Below are positions 24,490-36,378 of a stretch of DNA of 64,000 nt, piece by piece. The stretch is from Cyathus striatus (taxonomy: Eukaryota > Basidiomycota > Agaricomycetes > Agaricales > Nidulariaceae): positions 186,001 through 250,000 of the forward strand of contig JAOVFP010000004.1 of the NCBI GenBank assembly GCA_025738555.1. Direction: 5' to 3'. The position numbers were made by a program, and so were the translations under genes. Positions within the stretch are counted from its first letter, which is position 1. Each line of letters starts with the position of its first letter. The notes beneath the pieces were generated by a model, which searched no databases, was not told the DNA's origin, and worked only from the letters and a program-made list of their open reading frames with translations.

Positions 24490-26193
24490 CTATCACTTCT
24501 GTCCACCTATGGCACATCCCATCAATTAAGATAAATCCAGTCTACATGCACCACTTCTACCTCTTTAATTTACATCCTCTACTTTTCTATTATAAATGTA
24601 GGATATTCACGGTCCATACAGATAGATGTAGATATTTCAGAATATACCTCTTTCATAGGATAGATCCCTATAATGCACGAATAAATGCAAAAAATTAAAC
24701 TTGAAAATCTTGCCTCTTTCCGCTACAATCATCATATGATAGGAATATAGTCTTGTCGCGCTGCATTCATGTGCTGACTCATATGTCATTTTCAGAACGC
24801 GGAAAACAAATATCCCACGCCTATCACTTCTGTCCGCCTTTGGCACATCCCATTAATTAAGATAAATCCTGTCTACATGCACCACTTCCACCTCATTAAT
24901 TTACATCCTTTACTTCACCATTAGAGATGTAGGACTAGGACGATTCATTCAGATAGATATAGATATTTCAGAATATACCTCTTTCATATGATAGATCCCC
25001 ATAATGCACGAATAAATGCAAAAATTAAAAATTAAAATCTTACCTCCTTCCGCTACAATCATCATATGACAGGAATCTAGTCTCATCGCGCTGTGTTCAT
25101 GTGCTGACTCATATGTCATTTTCAAAATGCAGGAAACAAATATCCCACACCTATGACTTTTGTCCACCTATGGCACATCCTATCAATTAAGGTAAATCCA
25201 GTCTACATGCACCACTTCTATATCATTGATTTAAATCCTCTATTTCACCAATAGATGTAGGACTCATACGATCCATACAGATAGATGTAGATATTACACA
25301 ATATAATTATTTAATGTGATAGATCCCCAAAATGCACTAATAAATGCAAAAAATACAAAGAAAGATCCTGCCTCCTTCCGCTACATTCAGTTGTTGACAG
25401 GAAACTGGTCTCATCGTGCTGTGTTCATGTGCTGACTCATCTGTTATTTTCGGAATGTGCAACACAAATATCCGATGCTTATCACTTCTGTCCGCGTATG
25501 GCACATCCCATCAATCATAAGATATCTAATCTACATGCACCACTTCTACCTCATTAATTTACATCCTCCAAATCGCTATTAGAAATGTAGAACATGCATG
25601 ATCCATTCAGTTAGATGTAGATATAACATAATATAATTATTCCATATTATACATCCTCATAATGCACTAATAAATGTGATAAGTTACAGTTGAAGATCTT
25701 GCCTCCTTCCGCCACATTCACCAAATGACAGGAATCTAGTCTCGTCGCGCTGCGTTCATGTGCTGAGTCATGTGTCATTTTCGGAATGTGCAACACAAAT
25801 ATCTCACGCTTATCACATCTGTCCGCGTATGGCATGTCCCATCAATCATAGGATATCCTGTCTACATGCACCACTTCTATCTCGTTAATTTACATCCTCT
25901 ACATCGCTATTAGAAATATAGAACACTCACGATCCGTTCAGTTAGATGTAGATATAATGTAATATAATTTTTCCATATTATACATCATCATAATGCACTA
26001 ATAAATACGAAAAATTACAGATGAAGAACCTGCCTACTTCCGCCACATTCAGCAGATGACAGGAATCTAGTCTTGTCACACTGTGTTCTTGTGCTGACAC
26101 ATCTGTCATTTTCGGATCGCAGAAAACATATATCCCACGCTTATCACATCTGTCCATATATGGATAATCCCATCAATTATTCCAGTCCAGTTC
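24490..26193 (-). repeat. Right subterminal array, about six inverted ~330-bp units
   Basis: This is the inverted form of the left array. TGGCACATCCCATCAATTA recurs near 24509, 24841, 25171, 25499, 25833 and 26160. It ends at ATCAATTATTCCAGTCCAG, where the palindromic element is inserted. Confidence 0.9.
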
Positions 26194-26329
26194 TTATAGA
26201 CCATAAGTGTCAGCCAAAAATGATCATAAAAATGTAGTGTTTTATGATTGCTGCAATCATAAATAATGATCACCTTCATAATTATGCGTTTTGAGAGCTT
26301 ATCCACCTATTAATACTAAATCTAATGGT

Positions 26330-26660
26330 GATCATAAGTGATCATTGGCTATTTGAAGTGAATATTACTATATTATATTGTGATCATATGTGATCATTGG
26401 CTAATTTGAAGTGAATATTACTACTGTAGGTCTATTGTAATATGGTGATCATATGTGATCATTGGCTATTTTGAAGTGAATATTACTACTGTAGGTCTAT
26501 TGTAATATGGTGATCATATGTGATCATTGGCTATTTTGAAGTGAATACTATTACTGTAGGTCTATTGCAATATGGTGATCATATGTGATCATTAGCTATT
26601 TGAAGTGAATATTACTATATTGTAAAGTGGTGATCATATGTGATCATTGACTTATTTTGA
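26330..26660 (+). repeat. ~67-bp repeat with TGATCATATGTGATCA, left arm
   Basis: About five units of GTGATCATATGTGATCATTGG, each followed by CTATTTTGAAGTGAATATTA and TAGGTCTATTGTAATAT. The core TGATCA-TATG-TGATCA is nearly palindromic. The mirrored set is at 29550-30075. Confidence 0.85.
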
Positions 26661-26714
26661 ATTGAAAATCATTACTGTAGAATCAATCATTGTTACTAAT
26701 TGGATATTGCTATT

Positions 26715-27260
26715 GTAGTTCATGTCACATTTGTCACGATCTTCCCACGTGTCACATATTTCCCGCGCTTCACACAATTCCCGCGCATCATGTTTGTCAC
26801 GATCTTCTCGCGTGTCACATATTTCCCGCGCTTCTAATAATTCTCGCGCTCAACATCATTCCCACGCTCTAGATAATTCCCGCGTACCGCGCTTGTCACG
26901 TTCTTCCCGCGCATCACGATCGTCACGCTTTTACACGCGTCACAATTGTCACACTTTTCCACGCGTCACGATTGTCACACTATTACATGCGTCACAATTG
27001 TCACGCTTTTACACGCGTCACGATTGTCACACTATTACATGCGTCACAATTGTCACGCTATTACACGCGTCACGATCGTCACGCTTTTCCATGCGTCACG
27101 ATCGTCACGCTTTTACACGCGTCACAATTGTCACGCTTTTACATGCGTCACGATCGTCACGCATTTAAGCCTGTCACATGTGTGACATATTTCGCATGTG
27201 TCACAATTATCATGTGTTTATGCTTATCACATTTGTGACATATTTCCAACAACATGTCAC
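26715..27260 (+). repeat. ~26-bp satellite CGTCACGATCGTCACGCTTT, left arm
   Basis: An outer part (26745-26900) has words such as TTCCCGCGCTTCTAATAATT. The inner part has about ten units alternating the centres ACGATCGT and ACAATTGT. Ser/Arg-rich open frames here are products of the repeat. Confidence 0.9.
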
Positions 27261-28614
27261 AATTTTTCATGCATACTGCTGTCACATTTTTAGTCTCTAA
27301 TGTCATGTAGATTATTTTAACTTTGTTTATCTGACACAAAGTATAACAGCAATAGATATGTGTACTAATTATTGTCTCTTACATATGTGGGGCCAAGAAC
27401 ATAGTTAAGAAGAGAGTTTGTGTGGTATCTAAAACTTAACTCTGAACAAGGGAAGCCAGCCACATGTGCAGTTTCTGGTATGTCTGTATCACCATCCAAA
27501 TTATTATAGAAGCAGATTAAGTATCTGAAACCACAGAGCAAATTATTAAAAATCAGAGTAAATGAATATACACTTGTAGAAATGAAGGTTATAACACAGT
27601 ATATGACAAATATAATGTTATGGGAATGTAACAGTAATATGAAACTAGATTGGAGGATGTAGAGTGTATATGTAGTTGGAGTTTTAGTCTTATTTAGAGT
27701 GTATGATATATTTGGAATATGCCATGTTTTACAATCAAGACTATAGATGTGATAAAATGAAAAAATAATAACCATAATGGTTAGGGTCATTACAATGGTA
27801 TTGAACATTATGGAAACATGTACCAACCAGACAGAGAAGAATATAGAACCTTGCATGTTTAACACATATGAATAGATAGTGAATAGATGTGATTCCACAT
27901 TACATTAAACTTACACATTACAGCCTATAGATGATTATGATTCTTGCATTGGCCATTGATTATACTAATATCTTCAACACACATTAAATCACATAACTGC
28001 TGACTCTATATAACTACATGATAGTTTTCTATGTTTTATTGAAATGAGGAGTTAATAAAAACTATCTTATTGTGTCTCAATCAGTTTCACTTCTACTCAC
28101 TCTTTTCATATTAGTATTCATTCTGATATCTGAAAACTCCCTTTTGTACTTTGCACTTTCTTGCTCAGTGGCTGTTGTTATTTACTTACTTTTCTGTTCT
28201 TTGGCTTAGTGTTAATTATGTCATTGCCTTCGTTTCTTGTTCTCTTTACTGAAGGGCCCCTTTGTCCCTTTGCCTCTCTTGTCTAAAAAATGTAATATCA
28301 TTTCTCTATAGTCATGTGCAACAATGTTATCAACAGGATCAGACCTCATCTTTCAAAAAAGTATGTGTCAATGATTGACAGTTGACAGATCAATCAATGA
28401 CTAGTCAATGTAAAAGACTGAATTACATTGCTAAGCAATGAACTGAGAATTAAATGTGGTGTCACACAATACTCTTATTCCTAGATCATGAAAGATATGG
28501 GAACAATTGTCATTGCACACCTGTTCGGACCCCATCAATATTTGATGAACTCATATATAGATTGAATAGTGTATAATATGACCACCATTAACTAATTATG
28601 CCAACACTAGTGTT
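27261..28614. other. Central unique part of the palindromic element
   Basis: AT-rich, with one minus-strand open frame of 177 codons (27365-27898). Its hydrophobic composition looks incidental, and no family is recognisable. The phrase CTTTCTTGCTCAGTGGC near 28160 resembles CTTTCTTGCTTAGTGGC near 7375 in the outer element, hinting at common ancestry of the cores. Confidence 0.45.
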
Positions 28615-29495
28615 GATGAATGTGACATGTAAAGGCTTGACAATTGTGACAGCCATAAATGCGTGACGGCTATGAAGCGTGTGAAAAGCGTGACGTTCGT
28701 GACACGTGTAATAGCGTGACGATCGTGACGCATGTAATAGTGTGACAATTGTGACGCGTGTAATAGCGTGACAAATGTGACGCGTGTAGAAGCGTGACGA
28801 TCGTGACGCGTGTAATAGCGTGACAAATGTGACATGTGTAAAAGCGTGACGATCGTGACGCATGTAAAAGCGTGACAATTGTGACGCGCGGGAAGAACGT
28901 GACAATTGTGACGCGTGTAATAGCGTGACAAATGTGACATGTGTAAAAGCGTGACGATCGTGACGCATGTAAAAGCGTGACAATTGTGACGCGTGTAAAA
29001 GCGTGACGATCGTGACGCGCGGGAAGAACGTGACAATTGTGACGCGTGTAGAAGCGTGACGTTCGTGACATGTGTAAAAGCGTGACAATAATGACGCATG
29101 TAATAGCGTGACGATCGTGACGCATGTAAAAGCGTGACAATTGTGATGCGTGTAAAAGGTGACGATCGTGACACATGTAAAAGCGTGACAATTGTGACGC
29201 GTGTAGAAGCGTGACGATCGTGACGCATATTAAAAGCGTGACAATCGTGACGCATATTAAAAGCGTGACAATCGTGACGCGTGTAAAAAACGTGACAATC
29301 GTGACGCGCGGGAAGAACGTGACAAGCGCGGTGCGCGGGAATTATCTAGAGCGCGGGAATGATGTCGAGCGCGAGAATTATTAGAAGCGCGGGAAATATG
29401 TGACACGCATGGAGAACGTGACAAACGTGATGCGCGGGAATTGTGTGAAGCGTGGGACATATGTGACACGCGGGAAGATCGTGACAAATGTGACA
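28615..29495 (-). repeat. ~26-bp satellite, right arm (inverted)
   Basis: About 25 units of GCGTGACGATCGTGACGCGT with spacer GTAAAA, then the GCGCGGGAATTA-type outer words (29320-29470). It is the inverted partner of 26715-27260. Units differ mainly at CpG positions. Confidence 0.9.
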
Positions 29496-29549
29496 TGAAC
29501 TACAATAGCAATATCCAATTAGTAACAATGATTGTGTATATGGTAATAA

Positions 29550-30075
29550 TTTTCAATTCAAAATAAGTCAATGATCACATATGATCACCACATTACAATA
29601 TAGTAATATTCACTTCAATAGCTAATGATCACATATGATCACCACATTACAATATAATAATATTCACTTCAAATAGCTAATGATCACATATGATCACCAT
29701 GTTGCAATAGACCTACAGTAATAGTATTCACTTCAAAATAGCCAATGATCACATATGATCACCATATTATAATAGACCTACAGTAGTAATATTCACTTCA
29801 AAATAGCCAATGATCACATATGATCACCATATTATAATAGACCTACAGTAGTAATATTCACTTCAAAATAGCCAATGATCACATATGATCACCATATTAT
29901 AATAGATCTACAGTAGTAATATTCACTTCAAAATAGCCAATGATCACATGTGATCACCATATTACAATAGACCTACAGTAGTAATATTCACTTCAAATTA
30001 GCCAATGATCACATATGATCACATTATAATATAGTAATATTCACTTCAAAACAGCCAATGATCACTTATGATCAC
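29550..30075 (-). repeat. ~67-bp GATCACATATGATCACC repeat, right arm (inverted)
   Basis: About eight units, inverted relative to 26330-26660, with conserved CAATAGACCTACAGTAGTAA. Confidence 0.85.
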
Positions 30076-30207
30076 CATTAGATTTAGTATTAGTAGGTGG
30101 ATAAGCTCTCAAAACGCGTAATCATGAAGGTGATCATTATTTATGATTGTGGCGATCATAAAACACTACATTTTTATGATAATTTTGGCTAACACCACTC
30201 TATAGAC

Positions 30208-30567
30208 TACATTTCACATTACAATTTATACATTCTACAGACACATGGTCAACTAAGTGAACCGCAAAATAATATTCTAACATTTATAGTAGCTTGATAT
30301 TCAAATTTTGGGCGTCGAGGTGAGAACAGGATGTAGTTCATGCATGTTAAAATTGTGGTCTAGCTGAACCACATATTTATAATTTTGACAATGTGGCGTA
30401 GTATGACCACTTTCCTAATACAAATGTATCACCACATGGGTTTCAGTATTAAACATTGCACTGACTAATTACTACGTTATGTTAGGTCCAGGTACATACC
30501 CATGTACCTCTCGTTTGGCTCAATCTATGTACCATTGTGGAACCACACATATGCCGCTACATGCCTC
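30208..30567 (-). repeat. Right terminal inverted repeat of the giant element
   Basis: This is the complement of 7651-8078, ending CCGCTACATGCCTC just before the GAAATGTA duplication. The hairpin word AGGTACATACCCATGTACCT is at about 30490-30510. Confidence 0.8.
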
Positions 30568-30575
30568 GAAATGTA

Positions 30576-32441
30576 AAGAAACAATTGACAAACATGATAT
30601 ACATGAAATTTGTGACAGATGTGACATGTCTGAGAATGTGTGAAAAGTAGGACATACATGCATGACATATGTCATGTGCATGAATAGGTGTAACAAATGT
30701 GAAATGTAGGAGTATATCTGACAAATATGATATGTGTAAAATGCATGATATATGTTATGCACAGGAATTTGTGTGACATGTGTGACGCATATGGAAAGCG
30801 TGACAAATGTGGCATGCAGGAAGAATGTGACAAATGTAATATGCAGAAAATTCATGAAGTGTGGGAATATGTATAATATGTGTGAGGTGCATGATGTCAT
30901 GACAAATGTAAAATATGGGAATATGTGTGACAACTGTGACACATGTGAAAAAATGTGATAAATGTGATGTGTGCGAATATATGTGACAGATGTGAATATA
31001 TATAATAAACGTGATGCATGCAAGTATGTGTGACAGACATGATGTGTGGGAATATGTGTGACAAATGCAATATGTGGGAAGAGATACATTCAATATTATG
31101 CTAGTACATCCTTGAAAATGCTGCATGATCACCTATGATCACCTATATATTTTTTAGTACTGATAATAGGCAGTATGTTGCACTCTCCCACAGTTATCAC
31201 TGGACTCTCACTGGACTCTCACCAGACTATTGAGAGTTCAGTGAGAGTCTCACTAGACTATTGAGAATCCAGTGAGAGTCTCACTACACTATCTGTAGGG
31301 CACCTGGACTCTACTTGAACTCCACTGAACTCAGGTGCCTAAGCTGTACCTAGACTCTATTATCACAGTTGTAACATGTTTCCCACAGTCATCACACTTG
31401 TCACACATGTGTGAAAGTGTGACAGATATGTGTGACATGTTGGAGTGAAAAGCATAGTGTGACATATGTGACATGTTGGTAAAAATGTGACACATCTTGT
31501 CATATTTGTCACAATGTAACAGTACACCAAAAGTGTGACAAGTGTGATGGCTATGATATGTCATACATGTCGCGCTTTTCCAATATGTCACACTTTTCCC
31601 ACGCTTGTCACGATTTTTCCAACATTTTCTGACATGTCACACTTTCACACTTCCTACAGTCATCAAACTTGTCACACATGTGTGATAGTGTGACATGTGT
31701 GACAAGCGTGGGAAAAAGTGTGACATGTTTGGAGAAGTGTGGCAAGTGTTATGGTTATGACATGTGATACTTTTCCAAACATGTCACAATTTTTCCCACG
31801 CTTGTCACACATGTCACACTTCTTCCCTAACATTTTTCAATATGTCACGCTTTTTCCAACATTTTCCAACATGTTGAAAAATGTTGAAAAAGTGTGACAT
31901 GTGACATATTGGACAATATTGGAAAAAGTGTGACAAGTGTGATGTCTATGATATGTCACATATATCACACATGTTGCACTTTTTCCAAAATGTCACGCTT
32001 TTCCAAGATGTCACACTTTCACACATGTGTGACAAGTGTAATGACTGTGGGAAACATGTTATCACTGTGACAATAAAGTCTAGGTACAGCTTGGTGCAGA
32101 GAGATCTTATGAAATATTGTGTGGGAATTTGTAACAACAGAGTTAAATGTCAGAGACTGTACTGAGAGTCCAGTGACTTATTCTCACTAAATTCTCATTG
32201 GACTCTCTGAGATTCATCTCATTATAGTATCACTGGACTCTAAGAGATTCTCACTCAAATGAGAATTTGCTGAGATTTTAGTGAGATGAAATTGTTCATT
32301 TTCTCAGTGTAGTCTCACCAAAGTCTCACTAATCTCTCTCCACACTCTCAGAAATACCACTGGATTCTCACTGGAGTATCAGAGAATTTCATGAGAATCT
32401 CACTGGATTCTACTGAGACTGTGGGTCAGTGACATGACCTC
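30576..32441 (-). repeat. Right arm of the outer element
   Basis: 30590-31090 has degenerate GTGTGACAAATGTGA words. 31190-31330 has CACTGGACTCTCA words. 31360-32050 has alternating TCACACTTTTTCC and GTGTGACAAGTGTG words that form many local inverted repeats. 32160-32430 has the CAGTGAGA/TCTCACTG subterminal set. This mirrors 6710-7642. Confidence 0.7.
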
Positions 32442-34680
32442 CATTTTTTGCATTCTGAACAACGTCGTCTAATGTTCACGATTTAATATCCTCTACTGTC
32501 CTCTATCACATTAAATAAAATATGATAGTGCAGTAAAGTTATTGTGAAGTAAGGTGACACACACAGGGCGCTCTCTCTAAGCTACTGGTTACTGGTTACG
32601 CTCGTGCCACTTAGTACCACAACTGTGAATATTAGGACTTTACTTATGGTAAGGAAGGGTATTGTGGCTAAGTATAAGGTTGAAATACGAGCTGAAAGGC
32701 TGGGTGAAAGAGTGAGAGAGAGGTGAGATGGAAGAACAATGACAGTTCAGAGAAAGGAGTGAGTGCGCTTAGATTGAGCAATAAATAGCTTCGGACTTGT
32801 CACACTTTTGATACGCTCATGTTTTGATCGACACAAAACCATTGCTGGTAAAGAAAGCTCTAGTCAATAGTTTCAAGAGCACTACAAGCTCAACACTTTG
32901 AAAGGAAACTAAAAATAGAATATGTCATTTTATTTATAAGAAGTGATTGGGATACATCTATTTCGGTACACCATCAATAATACCATTCTACAATATGGCA
33001 ACACTATACTTGGGAAATTCGTATATCAGAAAGAAATGTATCTATGGTGGATGTTCAGGAAAGTATATATAGGTAGCTTATGAGAGCCGAAGCAACTTAT
33101 GATGAAAGGTTTGTGGTTTCTAGTCTGTACATCACACCTAAGCGGAATTTCATCCTTATATTGAAGTACTTATTGTGTGTTGATCATACAACGCACTGCT
33201 GATACAAAATGCGTGGGCATCCAGGCTGTACCATCCACGCCCCACAAAACAACATATTTTACTCCCAATTTATTCTCCTCTGCTGTCCTGGGTCATACAA
33301 AATTGTATTATGAAAACATGACAATTTTTACTACAGCACACTAGTATGTTCTTTATTTAATTCCCCCTGCATCCTGAGTGTTGGATATGTATAGTTTGAG
33401 GAGCTGTAGGTTGCGTGTAGAATCGCAGGAGGGCTCCACTGCGTTTGGCGAAACACAAACTCCATTAATGACAGAAACATAAATTATCTGGGTGCCATCA
33501 GATGTTCCCTCGGCTAATGTATATTTCTACATCTATCGTTTACATTCTGAAGAACAATGTATTATACCTACTATTTAATCCCCTCTGCTGTGTTCCTTAC
33601 AACAATAAATTAAGTATTACAAACCATGAAGATATGTAGTACACCAGAACATTATAGGGCTTTCTCGCACCTCCAAAACCTCAGATATGCATATTTTGAG
33701 TGGCTGTATTTTGCGTGTAGAATAATGAGAGGGGTCTGCTATGTTTTGCAAAATGCACATTCCACAAATGATGTGAGCATCAGTTGTCTGGGTCCCATTG
33801 CATGTTCCCTTGGCTAATGTATATTTCTACATCTATTGTTTGCGTTCTGGTGAACAATTATATTATACCCACTATTTAATCCCCCCTACTGTGCTCCATC
33901 AGACTAAATAGTGCATTATAGGAGTTGAGGATATGTAGTACACCATTATCATGTTATATGACTTTCCCACACTTCCTGGACATTGGATATGTATATTTTG
34001 AGTGGATTTATTTTGCATGTAGAATAATGGGAGGGCTCAGCTGCATTTTGAGAAACACAAATTCTACAAATGATATGCACATAAATTATTCACATGCGAT
34101 CAGATATTCCCTCGGCTACTTTATAATTCTACATTAATTGTTTGCATTCTGAATAACACCATCTAATGTTCAGCATTTAATCCTCCACTTTACTGAATTC
34201 TATCGAAATAAGTAATTGTGTTATAGAAACATGAAGATGTGGTAGTATACTAACATCATGATATCTGACTCTCCCATGTCACCAGAATCTCGAATACACA
34301 TATTTCAAGAGGCAATACTTTTACGTGTAGAATAACGGGAGTGTTCTGTTGCGTATCATGAAACACACATTCCCGAAAGGATGTGAACATCAATTATCTG
34401 GGTACCATTCCCTTGGCTTATATATATTTCTACATTTATCATTTGTGTTCTGAATAACGACATATTATATTCTTTTCTCTACTGTTATCCACAATAGTAA
34501 ATTAAGTATTACCAGACCTGAAGATATATAGTACACCAACAACATGTTATATTACTTTTACATGCCTGTAGAACATCGAATATGTATATTTAAAGTGGAA
34601 ATACTTTGCGTGTATAATAACAGAATTGATTTGGAAAGGTAGCAAGCAGGACACAGCTATGTGTCCTGAAATGCAAATCC
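32442..34680 (+). repeat. ~285-bp satellite with an interrupting segment
   Basis: Units begin near 32450 (partial), 33260, 33560, 33840, 34140 and 34430 with phrases like TTTGCATTCTGAATAAC, TTTAATCCCCTCTGCTG and ATATGTAGTACACCA. A conserved block CCTCGGCTA-TATATTTCTACAT ends each unit. Short open frames beginning MKICSTPEH or MRICSTPLS come from the unit. Confidence 0.8.
32520..33255. other. ~730-bp insertion within the satellite
   Basis: Satellite homology stops near 32520 and resumes near 33255. The intervening sequence is less CpG-poor, with a TATATATAGG stretch near 33068. It might be a solo LTR, but I found no clear TG...CA ends or target duplication. Confidence 0.35.
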
Positions 34681-36292
34681 CAAAAATACTGCATAAATTA
34701 GCCGGATTACATAATCTGTTACTGAATACGTAAATCTAACTATATTCTATGGTAATGTAGTAGTGTAGTGCTAGTAATACAGGTATATTGTTACCAAACA
34801 TAAGTAGGGTACAGTATGTGTACCCCAGATGTTGCTGTTGGCTGTGTACCTGGCTGGCTCGGATCTGGTACCCTTTTGGAACCGAATTTGATGCCTGACA
34901 TATCCACAATAATGGCTTCATGCTTGTATTTTGAGCCAAAATTTCGAACTTCATGAGACATTATCTCACTGCTTAGACACTCACTACTTACAATATTTTT
35001 AGTACATATTATAACTATGAATTTCTATATCTACCAATAATATAAAGGCGTAATTACAAGTGTTTCTTGTGGAATGTCTAATGCAAATTCATGCTGTGTT
35101 ACATATTTTGCATATATTCTTTTATATCTAGCAATCTTATATCTTGACTGTTCAATACAATTCTTTGCTCATCTATAGTACTACATTATAAAAGTATTAT
35201 GCAGGTTTAATTATGTATCTACCTGGCTTGTTAGGAAGATACAGCTTGAATAATAAAACATATGCTTTTTATATCCTCAAATTGTTTGGGTTCTCCTGCA
35301 CCCAGTTTTCATTTTTTCATCACATAACTTGATGTAGGGCAAGTAAAGATACCTTGTTATATGTCCATATTTAGGTTGTAATATTGTCTAGTAAATTGAT
35401 CAAATAAAATCGTGGTTAATTGGGGCTAATTTTCGCTTTTTGCTATATTGAATATATATATCAGCAGACATCAATTTTTTTACTTTTTTACCTTTATAAC
35501 TATTGTAAATAGAATTCATACATATGTAGTACCAGTACACAAAATTTCACAAAAATTGAGCAAGTATGTGAGATTTGAGAGCAGATAACTTTTTGCTACT
35601 TCTGAAAAATAGGCATGCTCATTCTTTTTGCACGCCAGTGTAATATGAATGCTTTACTCAAGACTCATATTGATAACATTTGAGCATCAGCTGCAAACCA
35701 CAGCATGATCAATTGCGCAGCTATGGAAGCCATGATTGGAAAGCTCATTGGTCTTTCAGGACCACACATTGATTGTTTGAATAGTCTGATTGGACAATTC
35801 TGTTACAAGAAGGGAGCTCAAAAGGTGAATGAGATAATATGCTTAGCATACTTTTACCTACCGTAAAACATTTATTTCCCTATTTTAAGCACTACTTACA
35901 AATGGTATAATATATCTGGGTTGTATTTAGTAGCTAAGGTAGAGGTCCCAGACCATTAGCTAGCATGGGAGCTATTTGCACTAATAAGGGACATGTCTAG
36001 CCTAAGTAGGAAGGTGCCTAAGAATAGAAACAACAAGGTCTGAGTTTATTCTCGACATTAATGGGAAATAGTTACCAGTAAGGTCAAAGATTGAGCTAAG
36101 CATGTGTCTATTCTAATAGTAGGATATCAAAGCTATGTTATTGCATTATAGGAAAAGGCATGAGCACTAGACCCACAGCAGTTGCTGCTATTTAACCATG
36201 CTGTACCAGTGCTGTGCATCAGCACACCATAGGTGCCTAGCCTGGCCTGAGACCTGGCATTCCCAGCAGGCTTATTCAGTGGTTCCCATTCC
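34681..36292. other. AT-rich region without a supported gene
   Basis: Apart from the possible transposase fragment at 35690-35850, I see no gene, tandem repeat or element end here. The last ~150 bp probably belong to the dispersed repeat that continues at 36293. Confidence 0.5.
35690..35850 (+). pseudogene. Possible hAT-type transposase fragment
   Basis: One frame reads ANHSMINCAAMEAMIGKLIG followed by CLNSLIGQFCYKKGAQKVNE. hAT transposases commonly have a D-N-A-x-N-N-x-x-M stretch followed by a C-x-x-H-x-L-N-L motif. The spacing resembles that, but the His is missing and a TGA lies just upstream. Only the ~50 codons are open. A profile search against hAT domains would decide. Confidence 0.3.
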
Positions 36293-36378
36293 ACATGTCA
36301 AAGTGTGCAGCATCACTCCTCCATAGGGAGCATTCTTCCTGCAGGATGAGTTATTGTCCTTTGTTATCTTCCCATATG
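36293..36378. repeat. Dispersed repeat copy 2, left part
   Basis: Matches positions 1-88 with mainly C-to-T and G-to-A differences. It ends at ATATG, where the Plavaka element has inserted. The homology resumes at 48377. Confidence 0.8.

Larger units (their letters stand above)
26202..30199. mobile_element. Palindromic non-autonomous element built from satellites (4.0 kb)
   Basis: The flanks read TTATAGAC (26194-26201) and CTATAGAC (30200-30207): a 7-bp match, or 8 bp with one transition. Removing the element restores the giant element's own sequence at this point, as seen intact near 48955 (complement GTTCTTATAGACTACATTTC). The ends share GCCAAAA, then ATCATAAAAATGTAGTG in inverted orientation. 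Each arm (~1.1-1.5 kb) carries the same series of satellites inward. 7-8 bp duplications fit hAT or KDZ mobilisation. No coding gene lies inside. Confidence 0.75.
7651..30567. mobile_element. Giant (22.9 kb) KDZ-class transposon
   Basis: The element is bounded by an exact 8-bp duplication, GAAATGTA, at 7643-7650 and 30568-30575. Its terminal ~420 bp are inverted repeats; a third copy of this end lies at 48583. Inside them lie inverted arrays of a ~330-bp subterminal repeat. The internal 10.6-24.4 kb holds five gene-like regions, including a KDZ transposase. An 8-bp duplication together with subterminal repeats fits what I recall of Zisupton/KDZ elements. It is itself interrupted by the palindromic element at 26202-30199. 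The transposase copy is broken, so this copy is not autonomous now. Confidence 0.8.
6710..32441. mobile_element. Outer non-autonomous transposon, split by the giant KDZ element
   Basis: The left end reads AAGGTCATTACACTGACCC (6710) and the complement of the right end reads GAGGTCATGTCACTGACCC (32441), so these are matching inverted ends. Both are followed by CACAGTCTC and then by many CAGTGAGAGTC-type words. Without the nested giant element it would be about 2.8 kb, with no coding capacity. I could not find an 8-bp target duplication: the flanks are TCTTTCAC and CATTTTTT. Either one flank is rearranged or the two ends come from different copies. Confidence 0.65.

Noticed and set aside
26690..27238. 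Overlapping Ser/Arg/His-rich open frames
   Set aside because: All three frames are open only because the 26-bp satellite lacks stops; residues simply repeat the unit.
27365..27898. 177-codon minus-strand open frame inside the palindromic element
   Set aside because: AT-rich hydrophobic composition, no family resemblance, no gene context. Kept only as part of the core.
28588..29496. Long minus-strand open frames up to 219 codons
   Set aside because: They are the inverted satellite arm, with periodic composition and no domain.
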